Assembly (NCBI RefSeq): GCF_013403865.1
Contig: NZ_JABFDK010000001.1
Coordinates: forward strand, 186,001-250,000
Reading direction: 5' to 3'
DNA length: 64,000 nt
From: Winogradskyella costae
GTDB lineage: Bacteria > Bacteroidota > Bacteroidia > Flavobacteriales > Flavobacteriaceae
The position numbers and the translations under genes are program-made. The notes below the pieces were generated by a model. The model saw only the letters and a program-made list of their open reading frames with translations. It was not told the DNA's origin and made no database searches. This document shows, one piece after another, positions 8,525 to 17,742 of the stretch. Numbering within the stretch: the stretch's first letter is position 1; every line of letters starts with the position of its first letter.

Positions 8525-10882
8525 CTACTCAATAACACTAAACCCCTTTTGCAACGTTGCGACAGAGCTTCCACCAATCCAAAGCTTAAAATCACCTGAC
8601 TCTACTTCCCATTTTTTATTAATAGTATAAAACTGAAGTATTTCTGCATTAATTGTAAAGGTGACTGTTTTCGTTTCTCCTGCTTTTATCATTAGTTTTT
8701 TAAACCCTTTTAATTCTTTAATTGGTCTAACCAAACTTCCTACTAAATCTCTAATATATAATTGCACAACTTCTTCTCCATCTGTATCTCCAACGTTTGT
8801 TACAGCGACAGAAACGTTGATTTTCTCGGTCGCTTTTATTTCAGTTTGGTCTAATGTTAAATTATCATATTTAAAAGTGGTATAACTTAACCCGTGTCCA
8901 AAAGGATACAACGCAAATCTTGGTGCATCTCTATAAGCAGAATACGTGACTTGTTTTAATCCGTTAGGCCGTCCTGTATTTTTTTGATTGTAATACAATG
9001 GCTCTTGACCTACATGATGCGGAAACGACACTGGCAATTTACCAGAAGGATTATAATCTCCAAAAATAACATCTGCTATGGCATTACCGGATTCCGACCC
9101 TAAATGCCAACATTCTAAAATAGTTGGAGCTATTTCCGAAGCACGAGTTAAATCCATTGGACGTCCGTTCATAAGCACAATTACAATATTTTTATTTACG
9201 TTTTTAATAGCCTCTAACAATTCTAACTGTAAACCTTTAAATCCAATATCAGCCTGACTTCTTCCTTCTCCAGTTTGGTAGGCATCTTCACCTATAGCTA
9301 ATAAAACCACTTCTGCTTTCTTAGCTGCTTCAACGGCTTTTTTAATACCAGATCTATCTGTAGTATTAAACTCTAAAGGTTTTAAAAATTGATTTTCACC
9401 TGGCTTAACTGTTGGAATCGTTAACTCAATTCCTTTTTCAAAATATATAGTTGCTGACTTTGACACTGCCTGTTTTATTCCTTCTAATAATGACACAGCA
9501 GAATTATAGTCGCCTTCTGCTCTCCAATTCCCCAAGGGAGCATTTTTATCATTAGCTAATGGCCCAATAATAGCAATGCTTTTAATGTCTTTTGAAAGAG
9601 GTAAGACTTGATTATCATTTTTAAGTAATACAATAGATTTCTTAGCGACATCTCTAGCAATCACCAAATTCTCTTCAGAATAAACCTCAGTTTTCTCTCT
9701 TTCTACATCACAATATTTATAAGGATCATCAAACAATCCTAACTGAAATTTAACTCGCAATACACGCTTAACAGCATCATCTATTACACCTATTGAAACC
9801 TTACCTTCATCTAACAATGTTTTTAACGAAGCTTCGTAGGCGTACGATTCCATATCCATGTCGCTTCCGGCATTAATAGCAATTTCTGAAGCATGCTTTA
9901 AATCTTTAGCATAGCCATGTGCAATCATTTCGCCTATACTTCCCCAATCTGAAACCATTAGACCTGGCCAATTCCACTCGTTTTTTAGCAAATCTCTTTG
10001 CAAATACTTATGTCCGGTTGCTGGCACACCATCAATATCATTAAAAGCATTCATAAATGTAGCCACTCCAGCTTCTGCAGCCGCTTTAAAAGGTGGCAAG
10101 ATGGTGTTATGAAGTTCATACTCACCAATATTTACCGTATTGTAGTCTCTACCAGCCTCTGCAAAACCATAACCAGCAAAATGTTTTGCACATGCAGCAA
10201 TAGTATGAGTTGCCGACAAGTCATCTCCTTGAAACCCTTTTATTCTCGCCACTCCAATTTTAGTGGTTAAATACGTGTCTTCACCCGAACCTTCCATTAT
10301 TCTACCCCAACGTGCATCTCTAGATACGTCGATCATTGGTGCAAATGTCCAATTTAAACCAGATGCAGATGCTTCCTTAGCGGAAATTGCAGCCGATTTT
10401 TCTATAACATCCAAATCCCAACTCGCACTTTCGCCTAAAGGAATAGGGAATATGGTTTTAAAACCATGGATAACATCATAAGCAAAAATAAGCGGAATCT
10501 TTAATCGAGAATTTTCCATTACAATCCGCTGTGTTTCTCGGATTGAAGCCACAGAAGCTACGTTCAGCATAGAACCAACTTCACCTTTCTTTAGTTTATT
10601 ATACTTATACTGATCTCTTTCTGAAGTCGATGGGCCTGTTGCATTCCATTTACCACTATACTGTATTAATTGACCTATTTTTTCATCAATGGTCATTAAT
10701 GTTAATACAGAATCTACTTTATGTTCTGTCTGCTTATCACTTAAAGATGTTTTGTTTCTTAAAAATTCAGAATTAGTATTTATTGATGTTTTTCGGTCTA
10801 CTGTGGCATATGTAACCATTAGTATAACAGCAGCTTTTAAAATAACGACTCCTGCTAGGAAAGCTTTTTTAGTTTTAATCAT
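8525..10882 (-). CDS. bglX: Glycoside hydrolase family 3 beta-glucosidase
   Basis: At 785 residues this matches the size of E. coli BglX. The hydrophobic N-terminus (residues 6-26) should export it to the periplasm. The GH3 barrel carries KHFAGYG (233-239) and the nucleophile motif MVSDWGS with Asp312. The C-terminal alpha/beta domain (GRPMDLTRA, PSGKLPVSFP) and a fibronectin-III-like domain follow. It hydrolyses terminal beta-glucosides or related glycosides. It starts 10 nt after the preceding phosphatase-family gene and is the last gene of the susCD operon-like series, so it probably acts on the imported ligand. Confidence 0.93.
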   Translation of the reverse strand: MIKTKKAFLAGVVILKAAVILMVTYATVDRKTSINTNSEFLRNKTSLSDKQTEHKVDSVLTLMTIDEKIGQLIQYSGKWNATGPSTSERDQYKYNKLKKGEVGSMLNVASVASIRETQRIVMENSRLKIPLIFAYDVIHGFKTIFPIPLGESASWDLDVIEKSAAISAKEASASGLNWTFAPMIDVSRDARWGRIMEGSGEDTYLTTKIGVARIKGFQGDDLSATHTIAACAKHFAGYGFAEAGRDYNTVNIGEYELHNTILPPFKAAAEAGVATFMNAFNDIDGVPATGHKYLQRDLLKNEWNWPGLMVSDWGSIGEMIAHGYAKDLKHASEIAINAGSDMDMESYAYEASLKTLLDEGKVSIGVIDDAVKRVLRVKFQLGLFDDPYKYCDVEREKTEVYSEENLVIARDVAKKSIVLLKNDNQVLPLSKDIKSIAIIGPLANDKNAPLGNWRAEGDYNSAVSLLEGIKQAVSKSATIYFEKGIELTIPTVKPGENQFLKPLEFNTTDRSGIKKAVEAAKKAEVVLLAIGEDAYQTGEGRSQADIGFKGLQLELLEAIKNVNKNIVIVLMNGRPMDLTRASEIAPTILECWHLGSESGNAIADVIFGDYNPSGKLPVSFPHHVGQEPLYYNQKNTGRPNGLKQVTYSAYRDAPRFALYPFGHGLSYTTFKYDNLTLDQTEIKATEKINVSVAVTNVGDTDGEEVVQLYIRDLVGSLVRPIKELKGFKKLMIKAGETKTVTFTINAEILQFYTINKKWEVESGDFKLWIGGSSVATLQKGFSVIE

Positions 10883-10892
10883 TATACTAAAA

Positions 10893-11756
10893 TCATTTTA
10901 ACTCAATTTCTGTATACACAGGAAAATGATCTGAAGGAAATTTAAAATCAATTGCACTAGATAACACCGCATATTTAGACACTTCTATATTAGAGGATTT
11001 TGAAACAAAAATATAGTCGATGCGTCGTGTAACTGGTTTATTATATTGAAAACCATTAAAGGTCCCATCTGAGCCAAACTTTGATATTGCCTTCTGTTTT
11101 GAGTCGGACATGGTTGGCAGAATCTCTGCTACAACCTCACTATTTGGTTCAACATTAAAATCCCCCATAAGAAGTACAGGATAGTTTTCCATATTTTCTG
11201 CAGCTATCTTTTTTAGAATAAGTTTTACACCTTCTTTTTGCGCTTCTTCACCAACATGATCTAAATGGGTATTAAACACCCAAAACTTTTTATCCGTTTT
11301 ATTTGAAGAAAACAAACCATAAGTGCAAACTCTAGGATATGCAGCATCCCAACCTTTAGATACTTTATCGGGGGAATCGGATAACCAAAAGGTGGATTGT
11401 TTTTCAACCGTTAAACTTTTTGAATTGTAATAAATCGCAGAAAACTCGCCTTCTCCATTTCCATCTCGTCCTTCTCCTATAAATTTGTAATTTGATAAAG
11501 CGGAATTTAAATCTTCAATTTGATTGGGTCTTGCCTCCTGAACCCCAAAAACATCTGGACTCAAAAATAAAATTTGAGAACTTAAAAAATCTTTGCGATT
11601 TGGCCATGCATTCTCTCCATCTGAAGCAATATCCAAACGAATATTGTAGCTCATTGCCTTTAATGTTAAAGGATGATCATTAACTTCCAGATTACTTTTA
11701 TTAGAATTACAGCCTAAAAATATAAGAGCGATACTAAATAAATTAATTCGTTTCAT
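10893..11756 (-). CDS. Endonuclease/exonuclease/phosphatase-family lipoprotein
   Basis: This 287-residue protein has a lipobox (IFLGC, Cys16). The EEP fold motifs are present in order: SYNIR, FGVQEA (metal-binding Glu), NTHLDH, LMGDFN and SDHFPV. This superfamily includes DNase I, sphingomyelinases and inositol phosphatases. In SusCD loci such lipoproteins probably cleave phosphoester or phosphodiester groups of the ligand rather than DNA (inference). It lies 10 nt upstream of the GH3 gene and 77 nt after the GDPD gene. Confidence 0.88.
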   Translation of the reverse strand: MKRINLFSIALIFLGCNSNKSNLEVNDHPLTLKAMSYNIRLDIASDGENAWPNRKDFLSSQILFLSPDVFGVQEARPNQIEDLNSALSNYKFIGEGRDGNGEGEFSAIYYNSKSLTVEKQSTFWLSDSPDKVSKGWDAAYPRVCTYGLFSSNKTDKKFWVFNTHLDHVGEEAQKEGVKLILKKIAAENMENYPVLLMGDFNVEPNSEVVAEILPTMSDSKQKAISKFGSDGTFNGFQYNKPVTRRIDYIFVSKSSNIEVSKYAVLSSAIDFKFPSDHFPVYTEIELK

Positions 11757-11833
11757 TAATTTGTTGTTTCTATCTTGAAAATAAGTTGTTAAGAATAAAT
11801 TATACCGAGCAACAAAAGCTCTAATTATAATGC

Positions 11834-12637
11834 TTAGTCATGCCTATCAGAAGTTACTTTTAGTCTCTTAAACACCAGTTCTGGTTCGTCTGTAGTGATA
11901 TAATCAAACTCATGACTTAATAACCAATCAATATCTTCTTCCTTATTAGCTGTCCATGCATTTAATTTTAAGCCTAAATCTTTAGCCTCTGTAATCCAAT
12001 GTGGTTTGTTTTTTAATTTCCAAACTAAATAATCGAGTCCGGTAATACCATCCTTATGCAAGTCTTCTGGTGATTTTGAACCATCGAGATATAAGACCTT
12101 AGCATTAGCTTCAATTTTTTTTATGTGTTTAATAACCTCATAACTAAAACTGATGTAATAAGACACATAGGCTTCTGCCTTAAGCTCTTTAACCAAAGCG
12201 ACAGCTTTATCTGCCATAAGTATATTGCGTCCTTCAATTTTGGAAGGTTTAATTTCGCAAACGAGACCTGTAGTAGTATTGTTGGTCATACCTGCCGTAA
12301 TGAAATCCTTTAAAGTTGGTAAGGTTTCGCCGTTTGATAATTTATGCTTGGCGAGTTCTTTATATGTTGAAGATTCAATATCTAAACCTTCATAATCAGC
12401 ATCATGAGTAACGACTAAAATTTCATCTGCCGTCATGCGAATATCGAACTCTGAACCTGTACATTTTAAGCTTATCGCTTCTTTTAATGCCGCTATTGAA
12501 TTTTTCGGTAGATCTTTAGCTTTCCATGCGCCTCTGTGTGCAATCACAGGATTATCTGCCAAGGTAATTTGAGTGTCTTTAATCTTAGAATTGCATGAAA
12601 CAAGTCCTATACACAACAAAATAGTTAAATATCTCAT
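11834..12637 (-). CDS. Glycerophosphodiester phosphodiesterase, lipoprotein
   Basis: This enzyme class hydrolyses glycerophosphodiesters to glycerol-3-phosphate and an alcohol. The 267-residue protein has a lipobox (LVSC, Cys15), so it is membrane-anchored outside the cytoplasm. Catalytic and metal residues are visible: AHRG (His34), SEFDIR (Glu63, Asp65), THD (His78), CEIKP, and the closing ITTDEPE. It lies in the series susC-susD-GDPD-EEP-GH3, and glycerol catabolic genes are in the same locus. That context fits release of glycerol or glycerol-3-phosphate from the transported ligand. Confidence 0.92.
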   Translation of the reverse strand: MRYLTILLCIGLVSCNSKIKDTQITLADNPVIAHRGAWKAKDLPKNSIAALKEAISLKCTGSEFDIRMTADEILVVTHDADYEGLDIESSTYKELAKHKLSNGETLPTLKDFITAGMTNNTTTGLVCEIKPSKIEGRNILMADKAVALVKELKAEAYVSYYISFSYEVIKHIKKIEANAKVLYLDGSKSPEDLHKDGITGLDYLVWKLKNKPHWITEAKDLGLKLNAWTANKEEDIDWLLSHEFDYITTDEPELVFKRLKVTSDRHD

Positions 12638-12680
12638 ATGTAATTGTATTTTAAATATATAACGTCTAAATATTAAGAAA

Positions 12681-12712
12681 ACAAAAAGGCAAGCTCGCTT
12701 GCCCTTTTGTTT
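12681..12712 (-). terminator. Intrinsic terminator after susD-like gene
   Basis: On the minus strand AAAAGGGCAAG-cgag-CTTGCCTTTTTGTT forms a strong stem with a T-rich end, 28 nt after the susD stop. Because the GDPD gene follows on the same strand, it may cause partial termination (susCD expressed above the downstream enzymes). Confidence 0.75.
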
Positions 12713-12739
12713 CTATAGAATGACTAATTCAAATAATTA

Positions 12740-14347
12740 TTAATTGTAACCATTATTCTGAGGGTAATCTGGACCTAAAAGATCTAAATCGTTTTGAGAT
12801 ATAGGCCAGTTTATAAAATGTGGCAACCAGTTTTCTCTAGGATCTTTAGACCCTAAATTGGCTGGAAAAAATTCACCATCACCAGCGTAGTTGGTCATTT
12901 GAAAATCAATAACCGATTGTCCCATTCTTTTTAAAGTAAACCAACGTTGCCCTTCAAAAGCTAATTCTCTAGCACGCTCATCTAAAATTGTTTGTTGATT
13001 TACAGTCGTTACTGGTGCAGCACCTGCGCGAGTTCTGACAGCATTGACATAAGGCAGTGGATCACCCGAAGATCTCATAATGGCTTCTGCCGCGATTAAA
13101 TATGTCTCAGCTAATCGGTAAACTGTTACATTACCTCTTATTAAATAAGATTCTTCATTACCATCTTCTTGTGCAAATTTTATACAAGAAGGGTGCATTC
13201 TTTGGTAATATGTGGTGTAGTTACTACTTGGGTTATCTAAATCTGTGATGGGCGCATAATCATCAACCTGCTCACCTATTCTGTCTCCAGACGTGTAATA
13301 ATATTTTAATCTAAAATACGTATCATCATCTCTTGTATCGTTTGGATCTTCAGCTAAAAGATTCAATAGATATAAATTCGGCAATATTCTAGAAAAGCCT
13401 CTACCACCTTGATCATTATTAGATTCTATGCCAGAAATCTGAAAATATTGAGTGACATAATTTGCATTCATCATGGTTGTATTACCACCACCAAGTAAAT
13501 CATCTTGAGATTGGATTACAAATAAGGATTCAGCATTATTTCTATCACCTGCAAATACATCAGCAGTACTAGATACCAAACCATGTGGCCCTTCTTCTAT
13601 TAAAGATATCGCCTGATTTTTTGCTTCTGTCCAGTCCCCTTGCCACATTGCAACTTTGGCTTTTACATGCTTTGCTGTACCTTTAGTAACACGACCAAAT
13701 GTATCTGACCAATCTAAATTGTCTATAGCATAATTTAAATCACTATTAATAAGTGCAAAAATTTCTTGCTCCGTAGATTTATCATTAATAACATCAAAAG
13801 CATTATCTACAGTAATAGTTTCTGTTGTGACATAAATATTATTATACATTCTATATAAGTAAAAATACGAGTGTGCTCTAAAAAACTTTGCTTCAGATAT
13901 AATTTGCGCTCTTGTATCGTCATCTAGCCCCTCTAAAGTTTCCGCAGCATTTATTATTGCGGTAGCTTTATTAGCCATGTTATAAAAATGTTTCCAAAAC
14001 AATGAAGACGCAAAATTAGTTCCCTGATCTACAGGAGAAGTACCTCTTTCGTATCTTCCCATTAAACCGGTATAACCAGATCTCGAAAACGTTAAATCAC
14101 CTCTAGAGGACATAAGTACCGCCCCCATGAAATCCTCAGTACTATTATCGTAACGATCTCTTTCAAATTTATATAAACTTACTACACCAGATTTTAAACC
14201 TCCTTCAGTTGTATAAACATAATCCGCATCAATTAGGGTACTCGGTTGTTCTTCTAAGAAATCTTCACAAGAAGTAACAACAAAGAATAACGCCGTGGCT
14301 AGCAGAAATCCACTTTTTATTTTTGAATAAAAAAACTTCATTTTCAT
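12740..14347 (-). CDS. SusD/RagB-family nutrient-binding outer-membrane lipoprotein
   Basis: This 535-residue protein has a lipobox (VVTSC) followed by EDFLEEQPST, the typical SusD start. TPR-like SusD features follow (AKFFRAHSYFYLYRMYNN near 150; RARELAFEGQRWFTLKRMG near the C-terminus). It caps the partner SusC pore on the cell surface and binds the substrate. It lies 19 nt after the susC stop, so the two form one transcript. Substrate specificity cannot be read from sequence alone. Confidence 0.95.
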   Translation of the reverse strand: MKMKFFYSKIKSGFLLATALFFVVTSCEDFLEEQPSTLIDADYVYTTEGGLKSGVVSLYKFERDRYDNSTEDFMGAVLMSSRGDLTFSRSGYTGLMGRYERGTSPVDQGTNFASSLFWKHFYNMANKATAIINAAETLEGLDDDTRAQIISEAKFFRAHSYFYLYRMYNNIYVTTETITVDNAFDVINDKSTEQEIFALINSDLNYAIDNLDWSDTFGRVTKGTAKHVKAKVAMWQGDWTEAKNQAISLIEEGPHGLVSSTADVFAGDRNNAESLFVIQSQDDLLGGGNTTMMNANYVTQYFQISGIESNNDQGGRGFSRILPNLYLLNLLAEDPNDTRDDDTYFRLKYYYTSGDRIGEQVDDYAPITDLDNPSSNYTTYYQRMHPSCIKFAQEDGNEESYLIRGNVTVYRLAETYLIAAEAIMRSSGDPLPYVNAVRTRAGAAPVTTVNQQTILDERARELAFEGQRWFTLKRMGQSVIDFQMTNYAGDGEFFPANLGSKDPRENWLPHFINWPISQNDLDLLGPDYPQNNGYN

Positions 14348-14366
14348 AATATTATTCTTTTTATAA

Positions 14367-17300
14367 TTAAAATTTAACTCTTACTCCAAACGTGAATGAC
14401 TTTGCATCAGGATAACCCGTATCAGCATTTGAAAAGGTAGATCTAATGTTCACCTCTGGACTGTAACCTATATAATCTGTGTTTGTAAATAAATTTGTTG
14501 CAGTCACATAAAATTTAATCTGTTCGAAATTTAATTTAGATGTAAACTCCTCTGCTAAAGTATATCCTAAGCTCACCGTTCTTAATCTAAGGTAAGACGC
14601 ATCCTTAACCGCTAATGCATTTAAATACTGATCAGCAGCATCTTTATTAGGACGTGGAAATGAATTTGAAGGATTTTCTGGCGTGTAATAATCTACTTTA
14701 ACACCATTTAAATCACCTCTTAATGTACCACCATTGTTGTACTCATTTAAAAATGGATTCACTTTTGTAGCTCCTTCTACAGCGTAGAAATCTACAAGTA
14801 AATCAAAACCTTTATAATATACTGTTGTAGACAATGATCCAAACCAGTCTGGATTAGGATCGATAAACACACGGTCTTCTTGTGTAATTTTACCATCAGG
14901 TCCAGCGATAATATTACCGTCCTCATCTACTCCGTTAACATCTTTAATTTTGATGTCACCAGGTCTTAAATCCGTTTGAGGATTTGCCGATTCTGAATTA
15001 GCTTGAGGCGCATTTTCAAAATCTTCACCCTCTTGCCATATCCCATCAAACGCATACTGATAAATAACACCAACCGGCTGACCAACGTAGTAATTAAATG
15101 AATTATCTTCAGTAATTGGATTACCGTCTCCATCATTATATAGATCTAATATTTCGTTTTTATTATTAGACCAATTTGTAGAAACTGACCATTTAAAATC
15201 TTCAGTATTAAAAATGTTTGCTGTTAAACTAAGTTCAACACCTGTATTTTGCATTTCGCCTGCATTAAAGAATGTTGACGTGTATCCTGTAACTGGGGGC
15301 ACACCTCTTCTTAATAATAAATCTGTAGTTCTTGCATCGTACCAGTTAATACTACCTACTAATGTTCTATTGAATATTGAAAAATCTAAACCAAGGTTTA
15401 AAGTGGTGATTCTTTCGAACTTCAAATCTGGATTAGGTAAAATAGTCGATGGTGAGAATCCTGATCCAGTTTCCTCGTCAAATATATAAGGTTGGAAATC
15501 TGCTGTAAATAGTGATGTATAAGCGCGACCTAAATCATTAACTAAAGAACCATAACTTGCTCTAAATTTTAATTCTTGTATAGAACTTACATCTTCTAAA
15601 AAGTTTTCATTATGAATTTTCCAAGCAAAAGAACCCGCTGGGTTATAACTCCATTTATTACCTTCACCATTTAAAGAGGCACCATCAGCTCTCACAGTAC
15701 CTTCAAAAGTATATTTATTTAATAATGAATATCGTGCTCTGGCTAAATACCCTAAATATCTAAATTGATCACCATCGCGCTCTACAGTAACATTACCTAT
15801 GGCACTTGAAATACCATTATAACCTAAATCTTCATTAGCAAAACCCTGACCTTCGGTAAAGGTTCTTGTGAATGCATTTTCTTGCGTCGATTGCACTAAG
15901 GTTACATTAAGACTATTATTAGCATTTATGGTTTTGTCATAAGTTAAAATATTCTCTATTAAATACGACTCACGTAATTGATTGTCAATTCTAGCAATAC
16001 CTCTAACATCATCACCCGCAGAACTTAAAGAAGATTGGTATTGCCCTCTTTCTGAAGTTCTTCTTGTTAAATTAGCCTTTAACTGGTATTGTAAATCATT
16101 AGTAATCTGCCATATTGGTGTTACATTAACAACATAATCATTACCTTTTTCTTCGTGATTTTGTTCTCTTAAATTCCACAGTGGGTTAACAGCCGACAAC
16201 TCTTCACCACTTGGAAAACGTGTAATACTTCCGTCGGCGTTATAAGCACTACCTAATGGAGATGTGGTAATTACGTTAACATTTGCAGCTCTATCAGTAT
16301 CATCATTTAAAAGGTTTATATCGAAATTTATAGAGAATTTATCCGATATTTTTTGATCTACATTTAAACGTAACGTTTTTCTTGTATAACTAGATGAAGG
16401 TATAAGACCATCTTCTTTGAAGTAATTAATACTACCAAATATCTTAGTCATTTCCGTACCACCACTAACGCTTATTGCCTGACTATTAACGAAACCATTT
16501 CTCATTAATTCATCTTCCCAATTTACGAAACGATTGTTTGTAAGATTATCATATTCAACTTCTGTAAATACATTATCGACAACATCATCAGGATAGCTAT
16601 CATCTGCTCTTGTTGATCTCCAGGCCTCTCTTCTTAATTGCGCTAATTCTTGTCCGCTGTACACATCAAAATTACGCTCAATTCTTTTTGTGGTTAGAAA
16701 ACCGTGATAGCTCACACTCACTTTTCCTGTAGAACCGCGCTTAGTCGTTATTAAAACAACACCATTCGCACCTCTAGAGCCATAAATAGCCTGAGCAGAA
16801 GCATCTTTTAAAAACTCAATAGATTTGATATCATCTGAGTCAATATCCTCAATACCTCCATCTCTAATAATACCATCTACAACATAAATCGCACTTACAT
16901 TACCTTCTATAGAACCTTGTCCTCTAAAAATAATATCAGATGTACCACCTGGCCGTAATGTACCTCCGCCGACATTAACTTGTAAGCCTGCAATTCTACC
17001 TCTCAACATTTCATTAACGTCTGATGTTGGTGATAAGGTTGCTTTCTCTAGGTCTGTAGTTGACACAGCATTTACGATATCACTTTTCTTTTGCGTACCA
17101 TACCCTACAACAATAACCTCTTCTAAAGCGCTATCCTCTTCTAGCGTCACTGTGATTTCTCCAGAACTATAGACCACCTCTTTGGACTTAAACCCAACAT
17201 AAGATACTACTATGATAGCAGATTCATTTGAAACATCTAAAGTAAACACACCATCAAAATCTGTTTGCGTTCCATTAGAAGTTCCTTTTTCTATTACAGA

Positions 17301-17441
17301 TGCGCCTGGTAAAGGCATATTATCTGAAGTAGAAAGCACTTTTCCTTTTATTGTGGTTTGCGCTATAAGCGAAAACGAACTGCACAATAAAAAGAGACAG
17401 AAGAATATTTCAATTCTCGATTTTTGAAATTTTAATTTCAT
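14367..17441 (-). CDS. SusC/RagA-family TonB-linked outer-membrane transporter
   Basis: This 1024-residue protein has a signal peptide (to about residue 28), a carboxypeptidase-like domain (GKVLSTSDNMPLPGASV), a TonB-box-like EEVIVVGYGTQKK, and a plug domain with the SusC pattern (DVNEMLRGRIAGLQV, SIEFLKDASAQAIYGSRGAN). A long beta-barrel ends in aromatic FTFGVRVKF. It imports a ligand with SusD under TonB energy. The regulator gene lies directly upstream on the same strand, and the 300-bp gap between them holds phased repeats. Confidence 0.96.
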   Translation of the reverse strand: MKLKFQKSRIEIFFCLFLLCSSFSLIAQTTIKGKVLSTSDNMPLPGASVIEKGTSNGTQTDFDGVFTLDVSNESAIIVVSYVGFKSKEVVYSSGEITVTLEEDSALEEVIVVGYGTQKKSDIVNAVSTTDLEKATLSPTSDVNEMLRGRIAGLQVNVGGGTLRPGGTSDIIFRGQGSIEGNVSAIYVVDGIIRDGGIEDIDSDDIKSIEFLKDASAQAIYGSRGANGVVLITTKRGSTGKVSVSYHGFLTTKRIERNFDVYSGQELAQLRREAWRSTRADDSYPDDVVDNVFTEVEYDNLTNNRFVNWEDELMRNGFVNSQAISVSGGTEMTKIFGSINYFKEDGLIPSSSYTRKTLRLNVDQKISDKFSINFDINLLNDDTDRAANVNVITTSPLGSAYNADGSITRFPSGEELSAVNPLWNLREQNHEEKGNDYVVNVTPIWQITNDLQYQLKANLTRRTSERGQYQSSLSSAGDDVRGIARIDNQLRESYLIENILTYDKTINANNSLNVTLVQSTQENAFTRTFTEGQGFANEDLGYNGISSAIGNVTVERDGDQFRYLGYLARARYSLLNKYTFEGTVRADGASLNGEGNKWSYNPAGSFAWKIHNENFLEDVSSIQELKFRASYGSLVNDLGRAYTSLFTADFQPYIFDEETGSGFSPSTILPNPDLKFERITTLNLGLDFSIFNRTLVGSINWYDARTTDLLLRRGVPPVTGYTSTFFNAGEMQNTGVELSLTANIFNTEDFKWSVSTNWSNNKNEILDLYNDGDGNPITEDNSFNYYVGQPVGVIYQYAFDGIWQEGEDFENAPQANSESANPQTDLRPGDIKIKDVNGVDEDGNIIAGPDGKITQEDRVFIDPNPDWFGSLSTTVYYKGFDLLVDFYAVEGATKVNPFLNEYNNGGTLRGDLNGVKVDYYTPENPSNSFPRPNKDAADQYLNALAVKDASYLRLRTVSLGYTLAEEFTSKLNFEQIKFYVTATNLFTNTDYIGYSPEVNIRSTFSNADTGYPDAKSFTFGVRVKF

Positions 17442-17471
17442 GAATGATTTATTTAGTTAAAAATTAAAGTC

Positions 17472-17479
17472 CAAAACTA
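17472..17479 (-). promoter_or_regulatory. Candidate -7 box for susCD
   Basis: TAGTTTTG on the minus strand matches TAnnTTTG and is 31 nt before the susC ATG. There is no good -33 at normal spacing, as expected for an activator-dependent promoter. Confidence 0.45.
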
Positions 17480-17561
17480 TCATTTCAGAATCTGTAGAAA
17501 TGACATGCAATGTTAAGGTTTTGTAAATTTAATCTCAAATAATTGCTAATTTGACAATCTA

Positions 17562-17742
17562 CACCTCGATAAAAAACGAACATCGCAAAATTCATTATAA
17601 ACTAAGCTTTTAAAAATCATGCTAAGTGTTATAAACATTAGTGTCATCGCGATTTGGAAATTTCTTAAAAAAAACCAAAAAAATAGTCCAAAAACAAGCT
17701 TGTCGAGGTAAAGTCGTGGTAAAAAATGTGATTGTCGAGGTG
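17562..17742. promoter_or_regulatory. Candidate regulator-binding repeats upstream of susC
   Basis: GTCGAGGT (17702-17709), GTCGTGGT (17713-17720) and GTCGAGGTG (17734-17742) are direct repeats with 11- and 21-nt periods, close to one and two helical turns. An inverted copy CACCTCGA lies at 17562-17569. The array abuts the stop codon of the propeller/HTH regulator and precedes susC. Confidence 0.55.
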
